A stretch of DNA of 64,000 nucleotides from Pseudomonadota bacterium (GTDB lineage Bacteria; Desulfobacterota; Desulfobulbia; Desulfobulbales; Desulfocapsaceae): the NCBI GenBank assembly GCA_018817385.1, contig JAHIUA010000068.1, positions 62,001 to 126,000 on the forward strand. Reading direction: 5' to 3'. The notes under the pieces are model-generated. The model had not been told where the DNA came from. It saw only the letters and a program-made list of their open reading frames with translations, and made no database searches. Every line of letters begins with the position of its first letter. Position 1 is the first letter of the stretch. Below, one piece after another: positions 26,094 through 33,943 of this stretch. The translations under genes and the position numbers were made by a program.

Positions 26094-26963
26094 ATGAATT
26101 ACGAAGGAGATATTATTCGCCCGCCGAGCGAGGCTGATGCCATTATCATTCAGGTAACGGTGGGTTGTTCTCATAATCATTGTACTTTTTGTGGGGCATA
26201 TAAAAACAAATCCTTCCGTGTTCGCAGTGATGAAGAGATAGAGGAAAATATCGCTTTTGCTGAACAGTACTGTCGCAGGCAGAAACGGGTGTTTTTGGCA
26301 GACGGTGATGCACTGATTCTTTCTCAGAGACGTCTTTTGAAAATTTTCAGCCAAATCAAAGGGCGTCTTCCCTGGGTGAAGCGCCTTGCCATGTATGGAA
26401 ATGCCAAGGCCATTCGTTCCAAAAGCAGAGAAGAACTCAAAGAGCTGAAGGCCGGTGGTCTGCGCCGTATCTACATGGGACTTGAGAGTGGAGATGATAC
26501 GATTCTGGCAGCTGTGAGAAAGGGTGAAACGGGTGAGTCCATGATCCAGGCGGCAGAACAGGTCAGGGCAGCAGAGATTTTTCTCTCGGTCACTTTCCTC
26601 CTTGGTCTTGGCGGCATCAGCAACAGCCTGCAACATGCTCGGGAAAGTGGACGGGTTCTCAGTCAAATGCGACCAAATCAGATCGCTGCCTTATGCCTTA
26701 TGCCCTTGAATAACACCCCGCTGGGCAAGGAGTATGCGGCAGGCAGATTTCGGCTCCCGGATGCCCAGGCAATGTTGCTGGAACTCCGGGAACTGATTAT
26801 AAATCTGGACTGTGATCGAGTGCAGTTCATGGCTAACCATGCGTCAAACTATCTGCCCTTAAGCGGCCGATTGATGCGGGACAAAGACAGTATGCTCCAC
26901 AAGATAACACTCGCTCTACAGGGGAATCATCCCCTCGTTCCCGAACAGTATCGAGCCCTTTAA
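26094..26963 (+). CDS. Radical SAM protein of unknown substrate
   Basis: A 289-residue radical SAM enzyme with the cluster motif CSHNHCTFC near residue 25 (C-x4-C-x2-C rather than the usual C-x3-C-x2-C), an Elp3/MiaB-like core with RIYMGLESGDD near residue 125, and no extra C-terminal cluster domain. It sits between serC and rlmN with 1 nt to rlmN, so it is cotranscribed with another radical SAM gene. This subgroup is widespread in anaerobes without a known reaction; I assign none. The spacing in the cluster motif deserves checking. Confidence 0.85.
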   Translation: MNYEGDIIRPPSEADAIIIQVTVGCSHNHCTFCGAYKNKSFRVRSDEEIEENIAFAEQYCRRQKRVFLADGDALILSQRRLLKIFSQIKGRLPWVKRLAMYGNAKAIRSKSREELKELKAGGLRRIYMGLESGDDTILAAVRKGETGESMIQAAEQVRAAEIFLSVTFLLGLGGISNSLQHARESGRVLSQMRPNQIAALCLMPLNNTPLGKEYAAGRFRLPDAQAMLLELRELIINLDCDRVQFMANHASNYLPLSGRLMRDKDSMLHKITLALQGNHPLVPEQYRAL

Positions 26964-26964
26964 T

Positions 26965-28029
26965 ATGACACAAAAAACAGATCTGAGAAACTTTACCCAG
27001 AATGAACTGATTCACTATGTAGAGAGTCTTGGTCAACCCGCTTTTCGCGGAAGACAAATCATGGGTTGGCTCTATCGTCCAGGTATTACAGAATTTTCGC
27101 AGATGACGGACTTGGCAAAGGTGTTCCGGGAAATGCTTGCCGAACATGCTTGTATTTCCCGCTTTGAAAATCCCCTTATCCAGCGTTCCCAGGATGGCTG
27201 TGTCAAATTCGGATTTGTTCTCGATGATGGTAATATCGTCGAATCTGTTCTTATTCCGGAGCCTGATCGCAACACGCTCTGTATCTCCTGCCAGGTTGGT
27301 TGTGCCATGGGCTGTAATTTTTGTCTCACTGCCTCCATGGGGTTTACCCGCAACCTCAGCCCTTCTGAGATCGTCAATCAAGTTTGCGCTGTCTCGGATT
27401 TTATAGGGAATGAGCCAAAAGGACAATTGACAGGTCCTGAGCGAGTGACCAATCTCGTGTTCATGGGTATGGGCGAGCCCTTGAATAATCTGGAAAATCT
27501 AGTCAGGTCCATTTCCATTCTTACTGAACAACGAGGACTTGACCTGACCAACCGGCGAATAACCGTCTCCACCTGTGGCATAGCGCCAAAGATACACCTG
27601 CTTGGTGAACAGACCGATGTCAACCTGGCCATATCCCTGCATGCTGTTGATAACGAAACCCGCAGTCGTATCATGCCGGTTAACAGGCGCTATCCCATAG
27701 AAGAACTCTTACAGGCCTGCCGCGACTTTCCCATGCCCAGCCGTAAACGGATAATGTTTGAGTATATCCTTCTCCAGGGGGTCAATGATTCCGACAAGGA
27801 GGCCCATGAACTTGCCCGTATCCTCCGCGGTATCCCCTGTAAGATTAATTTGCTGCCATACAACGAATCCCCTGGGATTCCCTTTAAGAGTCCTAGCCGT
27901 AACCGGGTTTATGCTTTTCAAAAGATCGTACGTGACGCCGGATATTCTGTTTTTATAAGGAGTAGTCGCGGATCTGATATCTCGGCCGCTTGCGGACAAC
28001 TAGCCAAAGACCAAAAAAGCGAGGAGTGA
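26965..28029 (+). CDS. rlmN: Dual-specificity 23S rRNA/tRNA adenine-C2 methyltransferase
   Basis: Radical SAM enzyme that methylates C2 of A2503 in 23S rRNA and A37 in some tRNAs through a cysteine-linked methyl intermediate. The N-terminal KKTD-like region contains GRQIMGWLYRPGI; the cluster motif is CAMGCNFCLTASMGFTRNL near residue 115; LVFMGMGEPLNN near 165 and the C-terminal methyl-carrying cysteine in SAACGQL near 345 are present. Length 354 is normal. It begins 1 nt after the previous radical SAM gene and the SagB-like gene starts 1 nt after it. Confidence 0.96.
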   Translation: MTQKTDLRNFTQNELIHYVESLGQPAFRGRQIMGWLYRPGITEFSQMTDLAKVFREMLAEHACISRFENPLIQRSQDGCVKFGFVLDDGNIVESVLIPEPDRNTLCISCQVGCAMGCNFCLTASMGFTRNLSPSEIVNQVCAVSDFIGNEPKGQLTGPERVTNLVFMGMGEPLNNLENLVRSISILTEQRGLDLTNRRITVSTCGIAPKIHLLGEQTDVNLAISLHAVDNETRSRIMPVNRRYPIEELLQACRDFPMPSRKRIMFEYILLQGVNDSDKEAHELARILRGIPCKINLLPYNESPGIPFKSPSRNRVYAFQKIVRDAGYSVFIRSSRGSDISAACGQLAKDQKSEE

Positions 28030-28030
28030 C

Positions 28031-28795
28031 ATGCCGGAGTTAGAGGAATGTTCAGGATACATTTACCTGAAAGAAACAGTTTATAAGCGAGCGACCATAA
28101 GAGCAATCAAACGTCCTGCCATTGCCCAGGTACCCACTTTCAAGACATATCCAGAAGCAGAAAAGGTGGAACTGCCTCGCAACTGGCGGCTGGCTGAGGC
28201 CAGGATTACGCCGTTGCTTCAGAACAGGCGCTCGTTAAGACGTTACCTGGCGGAGCCAATCAAATTTGAAGAATTGGCATTTCTGCTCTGGGCGAGTCAG
28301 GGGATCACAGCAAAATCTGGAGTGTATTCTTTTCGCACGGCTCCTTCTGGAGGAGCTCTCTATCCGGTGGAAACCTATTTCAGCGCCAACTTCGTAGAAG
28401 ATTTGGCTCCCGGTCTGTACCATTTCGATGTGGAAAATTTCAGCCTGGACAGGCTGAGTAACGAAGACAGTGCCGCGGCTGTTGCAGCCGCCTGTCTTGA
28501 TCAGAAGTTTATGGCTCAGTCTGCAGTCAGCTTTCTCTGGTCATCTATCTTCAGACGTTGCATGACAAAATATGGGAATCGTGGGCTCCGTTACGTCCTG
28601 CTCGATGCCGGTCATATCTGCCAGAACCTTCTCGTGGCAGCAGAGGCCATAGGCTGTGGAGGCTGTCCGGTGGCCGCATTTTACGACGACGAGGTTAATG
28701 ATCTGCTCCAGCTGGACCCCGGAGAAGAATCGATAGTGTATGCTGCTGCAGTGGGTAAAAAGGAGAAAGCAAAGGGGACAAAGTGCAGCTTGTGA
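28031..28795 (+). CDS. SagB/ThcOx-type nitroreductase-fold oxidoreductase
   Basis: A 254-residue FMN-dependent protein of the SagB/thiazole-oxidase branch of the nitroreductase family. Landmarks are LLQNRRSLRRYLAEPI near residue 63, FLLWASQGITAKSG near 88, RTAPSGGALYPVETYF near 105 and the C-terminal LDAGHICQNLLVAAEAIGCGG near 200. Relatives oxidise azolines in RiPP clusters, but many stand alone like this one, with no cyclodehydratase or precursor next to it (the YcaO gene is 25 kb away). Its start lies 1 nt after the rlmN stop, implying cotranscription. The substrate is unknown. Confidence 0.85.
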   Translation: MPELEECSGYIYLKETVYKRATIRAIKRPAIAQVPTFKTYPEAEKVELPRNWRLAEARITPLLQNRRSLRRYLAEPIKFEELAFLLWASQGITAKSGVYSFRTAPSGGALYPVETYFSANFVEDLAPGLYHFDVENFSLDRLSNEDSAAAVAAACLDQKFMAQSAVSFLWSSIFRRCMTKYGNRGLRYVLLDAGHICQNLLVAAEAIGCGGCPVAAFYDDEVNDLLQLDPGEESIVYAAAVGKKEKAKGTKCSL

Positions 28796-28816
28796 GTGAC
28801 CCTGAAATTAGATCGA

Positions 28817-29122
28817 TTACTTAATTTGATCTCCGTAACGTTCTACCGGGTCTTTGTAGTATCTGTGGCTTGGTTCTTTCTTGACGGCCGGCTCGTTAAA
28901 AAAACTATTGATGTCGCTGAGAATAGCAGAAGGTGATTTGCCTGTGAAGAAATAATAGGCCCCTCCCAAGCCAATCACAAGGAGAAGAAAGATGAGTCCT
29001 TTTTTGAGCTGAGCGCGCAGTGTTTTGCAGGTCAGGGCAAGCAGAGCAAGGAACACTAGAAGAGCCAGCCCCACATAGAACTTTTGTTCAAGTATCAGAG
29101 CAACAACTGTATCCATCCGCAT
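28817..29122 (-). CDS. Small two-helix membrane protein, unknown
   Basis: A 101-residue protein with two hydrophobic helices (about residues 14-32 and 42-60) separated by a basic loop, then a polar C-terminal tail ending in KDPVERYGDQIK. No family was recognised. The second ATG at 29116 has better spacing to AAGG than the first. It lies 9 nt behind korC on the same strand, so it may be the last gene of the korDABC operon. Confidence 0.65.
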   Translation of the reverse strand: MRMDTVVALILEQKFYVGLALLVFLALLALTCKTLRAQLKKGLIFLLLVIGLGGAYYFFTGKSPSAILSDINSFFNEPAVKKEPSHRYYKDPVERYGDQIK

Positions 29123-29131
29123 GTCCTTGTG

Positions 29132-29725
29132 TTATAATTCGTCATCCCAGTCAGAGAGGACCGACCTGGGCAGCAGGTCGAGATTAATCCTCTTGGCCTC
29201 TTCAATTCCTGCCTGTAAGGCTTCGGAGTTCATCTGCTCCGTTCCCTTTGGCACCCGAGAAAGAAGGGCCTGTTCAAGGCTTTCCAGGGAAACCTGGTTA
29301 CAGAGGTATCCCACCGCGCCAAGGGCAACCATGTTAGCTACCAGTTCTCTACCGATGTCTTCTCGGGCAATACGGGTAAAGGGGATGGAAACAGCACGAC
29401 TGGTTGGAAGCTGCTGTACCAGGCTGCTATCCACCACCAACAGGCCTTCGGGCTTGATGTCAAAAAAATAGGCATCGCAGGCCGTCTGGGTCATGGCCAG
29501 AAGAAGGTTCACGCTGAGGGCCTTCGGGTAGTCTATTGGAGAGTCGGAGATGACCACCTCTGCCTTACTCTTCCCTCCCCTGGCCTCGGGTCCGTAACTC
29601 TGGGTCTGGCAGACATACTTATTGCTGAATGAACCCACGGCATCAGCAATTACCACGGCTGCAGTGATAATACCTTGGCCACCAGAGCCGCTGAATCTGA
29701 TTTCGTAGCGTTCATCACTCTTCAT
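29132..29725 (-). CDS. korC: 2-oxoacid:ferredoxin oxidoreductase, gamma subunit
   Basis: Gamma subunit of a CoA-acylating, ferredoxin-reducing 2-oxoacid oxidoreductase; in four-subunit enzymes with this arrangement the usual substrate is 2-oxoglutarate. The diagnostic IRFSGSGGQGIITAA near residue 8 and YGPEARGGKSKAEV near 50 are present. The start ATG at 29725, overlapping korB by 11 nt, was chosen because the family begins there. It is the last catalytic gene in korD-korA-korB-korC. Confidence 0.92.
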   Translation of the reverse strand: MKSDERYEIRFSGSGGQGIITAAVVIADAVGSFSNKYVCQTQSYGPEARGGKSKAEVVISDSPIDYPKALSVNLLLAMTQTACDAYFFDIKPEGLLVVDSSLVQQLPTSRAVSIPFTRIAREDIGRELVANMVALGAVGYLCNQVSLESLEQALLSRVPKGTEQMNSEALQAGIEEAKRINLDLLPRSVLSDWDDEL

Positions 29726-30599
29726 AACGTTTGATCCCGTTTTTTTCTTTTTCGCTGCTGTTTTTGTGGCTATTTTTCCTGGCCTCGACAATGACTCTTT
29801 GGTACTGTTCTGTGGAAATAGGTTTTTTTACGTTGGCCAGTACCCCGATGGTGAACTTTCCTTCCAGTTCTTCCGGGCTCATTTTGGCTGCTTTTCCTAC
29901 CAGCACCGCGTTTTCTTTATAGCTGGTGATCATCTCAACGGCTCCGCCCAGTTTGTTCCTTCGACCATGCTGGACATGACAGTTGGAAATGACTTCTACC
30001 ACGGAAAACCCTCTTGTTCTGATAGCCTGTTGGATCATCTCTTCCAGGTGAACGGCATGATAGACGGTTCCTCTGGCGACAAAAGAAGCACCAGCGGTAA
30101 CTGCGAGTTCTGCAATGGAGAAGGCATGTTCTACGTGTCCGTATACCGAGGTGGTGGATTTAGATCCGAAGGGAGTAGTTGGTGAGTACTGACCACCCGT
30201 CATTCCATAGGTGGAGTTGTTGATAATAATGGCAGTCAGGTCAATATTTCGTCTGGCGGCATGAATAAAATGATTGCCACCTATTGCCGTGGCATCTCCG
30301 TCCCCCATGACTGTAATCACGGTAAGCTCTGGTTTAGCCAGCTTGATGCCTGTGCAAAAGGTAAGCGCACGGCCATGGGTGGTATGGATGGTGTTAAAAT
30401 CAATATAGGTTGGCATCCTTCCCGAGCAACCGATACCAGAGGCCAGGACCACCTCGTCTTTGCTGAGATTCAAGCCATGTATTCCCCGGAGCAATGCTCC
30501 CATGACAATGCCGTTGCCGCAACCCGGGCACCAGACGTGGGGAAATTTTTTATCATGACGCAAATATTCCTTACGAATAATTTCAGCGCGTTCAAGCAT
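29715..30599 (-). CDS. korB: 2-oxoacid:ferredoxin oxidoreductase, beta subunit
   Basis: Thiamine-diphosphate-binding beta subunit. The N-terminal WCPGCGNG near residue 23 provides cluster cysteines, with a third in GIGCSGR near 56, and the ThDP motif appears as VMGDGDATAIGGNHF near residue 95 followed by NNSTYGMTGGQ near 127. These match the KorB branch rather than pyruvate PorB by layout, though the substrate cannot be proven from sequence. AAAGGAG precedes the ATG. The gap to korA is 35 nt. Confidence 0.93.
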   Translation of the reverse strand: MLERAEIIRKEYLRHDKKFPHVWCPGCGNGIVMGALLRGIHGLNLSKDEVVLASGIGCSGRMPTYIDFNTIHTTHGRALTFCTGIKLAKPELTVITVMGDGDATAIGGNHFIHAARRNIDLTAIIINNSTYGMTGGQYSPTTPFGSKSTTSVYGHVEHAFSIAELAVTAGASFVARGTVYHAVHLEEMIQQAIRTRGFSVVEVISNCHVQHGRRNKLGGAVEMITSYKENAVLVGKAAKMSPEELEGKFTIGVLANVKKPISTEQYQRVIVEARKNSHKNSSEKEKNGIKRYEE

Positions 30600-30634
30600 G
30601 GTAGCTCTCCTTTCGGCTGCAGGTGAAGAGGAAA

Positions 30635-31777
30635 TCAGACCGTGGCCAAATGTTTCAGAATCTCATCAGGGCTGATCAAGTGACCGTCGATCCTGTTATG
30701 TTTGACTATTCTACAATTTGCCTGATTTACTCGGCTGACTTCCCTGCTAATCTGACCCATATTCATCTCCGGAACAATGACTGCCCGACACTGACGTAAA
30801 TAGATGTCAACACATTTCCTGGGAAAGGGAAAGAGGGTAATGAGTTGCAACAGACCGGCTTTAACCCCTTGATCTCTGGCGTCACGTACAGCCTTCAGTG
30901 CCGATCTGGCCACCGAGCCGTAGGCTATAACGAATAGTTCGGCATCCTCCATCAGATAGGTTTTTGTTATCTGGATTTCCTGAAACCCCTTACTGATTTT
31001 TTCATGAATTCTCTTGTAAAACTTTTCCACTTCCTGCGAAACCTGGGTTGGGTATCCTCGGTCATCATGGATCAGACCCGTGATATGGTGACGGTAGCCA
31101 TCGCCAATGGCTGCCATGTCGGGAACTCCACGATTGTTGTCGGCGTAAGGTGTGTACCATTCAGGAGGAACACCAGGTGTGATTCGATCAATGATCCGTA
31201 TCTGATCTGCATCAGGCAAAGCAACCGCTTCTCGGGTATGGGCAACCACCTCGTCAGAGAGGATAATGACCGGGCTGCGATATTTTTCAGAAAGGTTAAA
31301 AGCCTTCACGGTGACAGAAAAGCAATCGGAAACAGATGATACCGCCAGAACGATGATTGGATGGTCTCCATGAGTACCCCACCTGGCCATCTGCACATCG
31401 CCTTGGGAAGGACTGGTGGGTAACCCTGTACTGGGGCCTCCACGCATGACATTGACAATTACGCAAGGTGCTTCGGTGATACAGGCGTAGCCGATATTTT
31501 CCTGCATGAGAGAGAATCCCGGGCCACTGGTTGCGGTCATGGATTTAGTCCCGGCTAGAGATGCACCGATAACAGCGCCCATGGAGGCTATTTCATCTTC
31601 CATTTGAATAAATGTGCCGCCAAGTTCAGGGAGTTTTAGCGAAAGCAGTTCACTGATCTCAGAAGCGGGTGTTATGGGGTAGCCTGCAAAAAAACGACAG
31701 CCGGCTGCCAGGGCTCCGGCGACTATGGCCTCATTTCCCTGGAGAAGAACCCTTTTTTGTTGTTCAGCCATTGTCAT
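30635..31777 (-). CDS. korA: 2-oxoacid:ferredoxin oxidoreductase, alpha subunit
   Basis: Alpha subunit (380 residues) supplying the pyrimidine-binding and transketolase C-terminal domains. Visible landmarks are GNEAIVAGALAAGCRFFAGYPITPASE at the N terminus (broken over residues 13-40), MTATSGPGFSLMQENIG near 83 and VMRGGPSTGLPTSPSQGD near 113. Start 31777 has AAGGAGGA at good spacing and overlaps korD by 14 nt. With KorB, C and D it should oxidise 2-oxoglutarate, or run the reverse carboxylation, with ferredoxin. Confidence 0.93.
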   Translation of the reverse strand: MTMAEQQKRVLLQGNEAIVAGALAAGCRFFAGYPITPASEISELLSLKLPELGGTFIQMEDEIASMGAVIGASLAGTKSMTATSGPGFSLMQENIGYACITEAPCVIVNVMRGGPSTGLPTSPSQGDVQMARWGTHGDHPIIVLAVSSVSDCFSVTVKAFNLSEKYRSPVIILSDEVVAHTREAVALPDADQIRIIDRITPGVPPEWYTPYADNNRGVPDMAAIGDGYRHHITGLIHDDRGYPTQVSQEVEKFYKRIHEKISKGFQEIQITKTYLMEDAELFVIAYGSVARSALKAVRDARDQGVKAGLLQLITLFPFPRKCVDIYLRQCRAVIVPEMNMGQISREVSRVNQANCRIVKHNRIDGHLISPDEILKHLATV

Positions 31778-32066
31778 CTGTACTCCTCCTTACCGGATGC
31801 CTGTTTTTTATGGTGATGGCAAAATCAGGACAATGGATTTCACAAAAACGGCAGCCTGTGCAGCTGTCCATATCCTCAATGTACGGTCGCCCGGTTTCAT
31901 CCTTGAGAATGATTTTTTTAATACAGAAGGCAGAGCAGAGTCCGCAGGATTTGCACCAGTTGTGAAAGAATGTAACCGTGTACAGTTTCCTTTTTTTCTT
32001 TGCAGATTTGGGTGTGGAGGCAGGAGGTTCCTTTTCGGCATTTGTGTTTTTGTCATTATTGGTCAT
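31764..32066 (-). CDS. korD: 2-oxoacid:ferredoxin oxidoreductase, delta (ferredoxin) subunit
   Basis: A 100-residue 2[4Fe-4S] ferredoxin-like subunit that carries electrons out of the KorABC core. The two cluster motifs are CKSCGLCSAFC near residue 38 and CTGCRFCEIHC near residue 70. A Lys/Pro-rich stretch of about 25 residues precedes the ferredoxin fold. It is the first gene of korDABC and overlaps korA by 14 nt. Confidence 0.92.
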   Translation of the reverse strand: MTNNDKNTNAEKEPPASTPKSAKKKRKLYTVTFFHNWCKSCGLCSAFCIKKIILKDETGRPYIEDMDSCTGCRFCEIHCPDFAITIKNRHPVRRSTDDNG

Positions 32067-32405
32067 AAAGGTCTCCGCAGGTTAGCAACTTTTATCCGAT
32101 TATCATTTTGAGTTATAACCAAGCACAACATGGTGTCAAGAAGATACGCCATTTTCTTTTTTAAAAAATATCATCCTGTTCCATCTATCCTTCTGTCTGC
32201 ACCATCCTCTCCTCTCAACATGCCAGTATTACTTGCCTTGGGAAATTGAATATGGTATGTTTTTAATCTTTGGAAATCCAATGGAGGCGTCGACAGCCTT
32301 ACCCCATCGACCCACCCCCCATTTTCAGGTTTTTCCCCCTTAGAATTATTCACCAGAAACACTTTTTTTTAACACCCTTTGACTTACTACAAGGAAGGAG
32401 TTGCT
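32067..32405. other. Divergent promoter region between korD and the carboxylase genes
   Basis: About 340 bp separate the divergent korDABC and carboxylase transcripts, so promoters for both must lie here. The sequence is AT-rich near korD and C-rich near 32300-32340. Apart from the strong AAGGAAGGAG Shine-Dalgarno at 32391-32400, I see no gene, riboswitch or clear promoter. Confidence 0.4.
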
Positions 32406-33848
32406 TTGAAAACGAAAATACTCGTTGCCAATCGAGGGGAGATCGCCATCCGCCTCATCAGGGCCATCCAGGAATTAAAATATCATGCAGTGGCAGTTTA
32501 CGAATCCCCTGACAAAGATTCACGGCATATCCGTATAGCCGATGAGGCCATCTGGTTAGGTAAGGGACCCCGCTGCGACTACCTTGATATATCCAAGATT
32601 ATTAAAGCTGCAAAAAAAACCGGGGCGATAGCGATTCATCCGGGCTATGGCTTTCTTGCAGAAAACCCTGATTTTGCCAAGGCCTGCGAAGATGAGGGAC
32701 TTATTTTCATAGGACCCCCCTCAGAGGTAATTTCCAACCTCGGCAATAAAGTCATTGCGAGAAAAATCATGGCTGAGGCAGGAATTCCCATGGTTCCCGG
32801 TACAGACAACCTTCCTCCTGGAGAAGAAGGGGTTGCCGCAGCACTGGCATTTGCGGCTGAATTCAAATATCCCATCATGCTCAAAGCAACCTGTGGTGGA
32901 GGTGGTAGAGGTATCAGACTGATCAACTCTGATCAACAGATGCGCGAGGAGATCCCTGTTGCCAGGGCTGAGGCCCAGGCCGCCTTCAATGACGACAGGG
33001 TGTACTTGGAAAAAGTTGTGGTTGAGCCAAAGCATGTTGAAGTGCAGATCATGGCTGACAGCGATGGTAAGACAGTTCATCTGGGAACCCGTGACTGCTC
33101 TATTCAGCGCCGGAACCAGAAACTGATTGAGATCGCTCCTTCCATGATCGGTGACCAGGGGTTACTCGACACCATCTGTGAAACTGCTGTGAAAGCCGCC
33201 AGGGCGGCAAACTATTTCAATGCCGGCACGGTTGAATTTCTGATCGATAAAGATTTCAACTACTATTTCATGGAGATCAATACCAGGGTCCAGGTTGAAC
33301 ATACTGTGACCGAGATGATCACCGGCATTGATATTGTTCGTACCCAAATCAAACTGGCCATGGGGAAAAAGCTTTCTTTTGAACAAAAAGATATCCAGAT
33401 GCGGGGACATGCTATTGAGATGCGCATCAACGCTGAAGATCCCAAAGCTGATTTCATGCCTGAGGGTGGTAAGACTGTCACTGTCTATCGTTCACCAGGT
33501 GGGTACGGGGTTCGTCTTGATGGTTTTGTTTATCAAGGGTACACTATCCCCCAGGTCTATGATTCTCTGCTGGTCAAAATGACGGTCCATGGCTATACAT
33601 GGAATGAGACCGTAGACCGCCTGCGGCGCTGTCTTCAGAATTTTGTCATAACTGGTCCCAAGACCACTATTCCATTCTATCTGAACATTGCCAAGGATGC
33701 TGACTTTATTAGCGGCAATTTTGATACCTCTTATCTGGACAAGCATCCGGAGTTGTTCAATTATGACGACAATGCCAATGAGGCCAGCAAACTTTCTAAC
33801 CTGATCGCAGAGATTCATCATCGCGGGTACAATCCGTATGCCGCTTGA
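32406..33848 (+). CDS. pycA: Biotin carboxylase (pyruvate carboxylase subunit A type)
   Basis: ATP-grasp enzyme that carboxylates the biotin on its partner, encoded next. It begins KILVANRGEIAIRLIRAIQE; other landmarks are AIHPGYGFLAENPDFAKACE near residue 80, the ATP-binding glycine loop MLKATCGGGGRGIR near 160 and the catalytic EINTRVQVEHTVTE near 287. The start is TTG at 32406, 6 nt after AAGGAAGGAG; a further upstream TTG at 32379 has no such site. Biotin carboxylases of acetyl-CoA carboxylase look similar; the neighbouring carboxyltransferase-biotin gene argues for pyruvate carboxylase or oxaloacetate decarboxylase. Confidence 0.9.
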   Translation: MKTKILVANRGEIAIRLIRAIQELKYHAVAVYESPDKDSRHIRIADEAIWLGKGPRCDYLDISKIIKAAKKTGAIAIHPGYGFLAENPDFAKACEDEGLIFIGPPSEVISNLGNKVIARKIMAEAGIPMVPGTDNLPPGEEGVAAALAFAAEFKYPIMLKATCGGGGRGIRLINSDQQMREEIPVARAEAQAAFNDDRVYLEKVVVEPKHVEVQIMADSDGKTVHLGTRDCSIQRRNQKLIEIAPSMIGDQGLLDTICETAVKAARAANYFNAGTVEFLIDKDFNYYFMEINTRVQVEHTVTEMITGIDIVRTQIKLAMGKKLSFEQKDIQMRGHAIEMRINAEDPKADFMPEGGKTVTVYRSPGGYGVRLDGFVYQGYTIPQVYDSLLVKMTVHGYTWNETVDRLRRCLQNFVITGPKTTIPFYLNIAKDADFISGNFDTSYLDKHPELFNYDDNANEASKLSNLIAEIHHRGYNPYAA

Positions 33849-33943
33849 ACCGAGAGAACAGAGTCAATTGATACTTTCCGCTACCCTGGACAAAAAAATT
33901 TCTCTTTAAAAAGGTAGCAATTGATAGAGAACAAGGAATGAAT

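Noticed and set aside
28031-28795. RiPP (thiazole/oxazole peptide) cluster around the SagB-like gene
   Set aside because: No YcaO, E1-like or precursor gene within 20 kb; the only YcaO is at 1805-3553.
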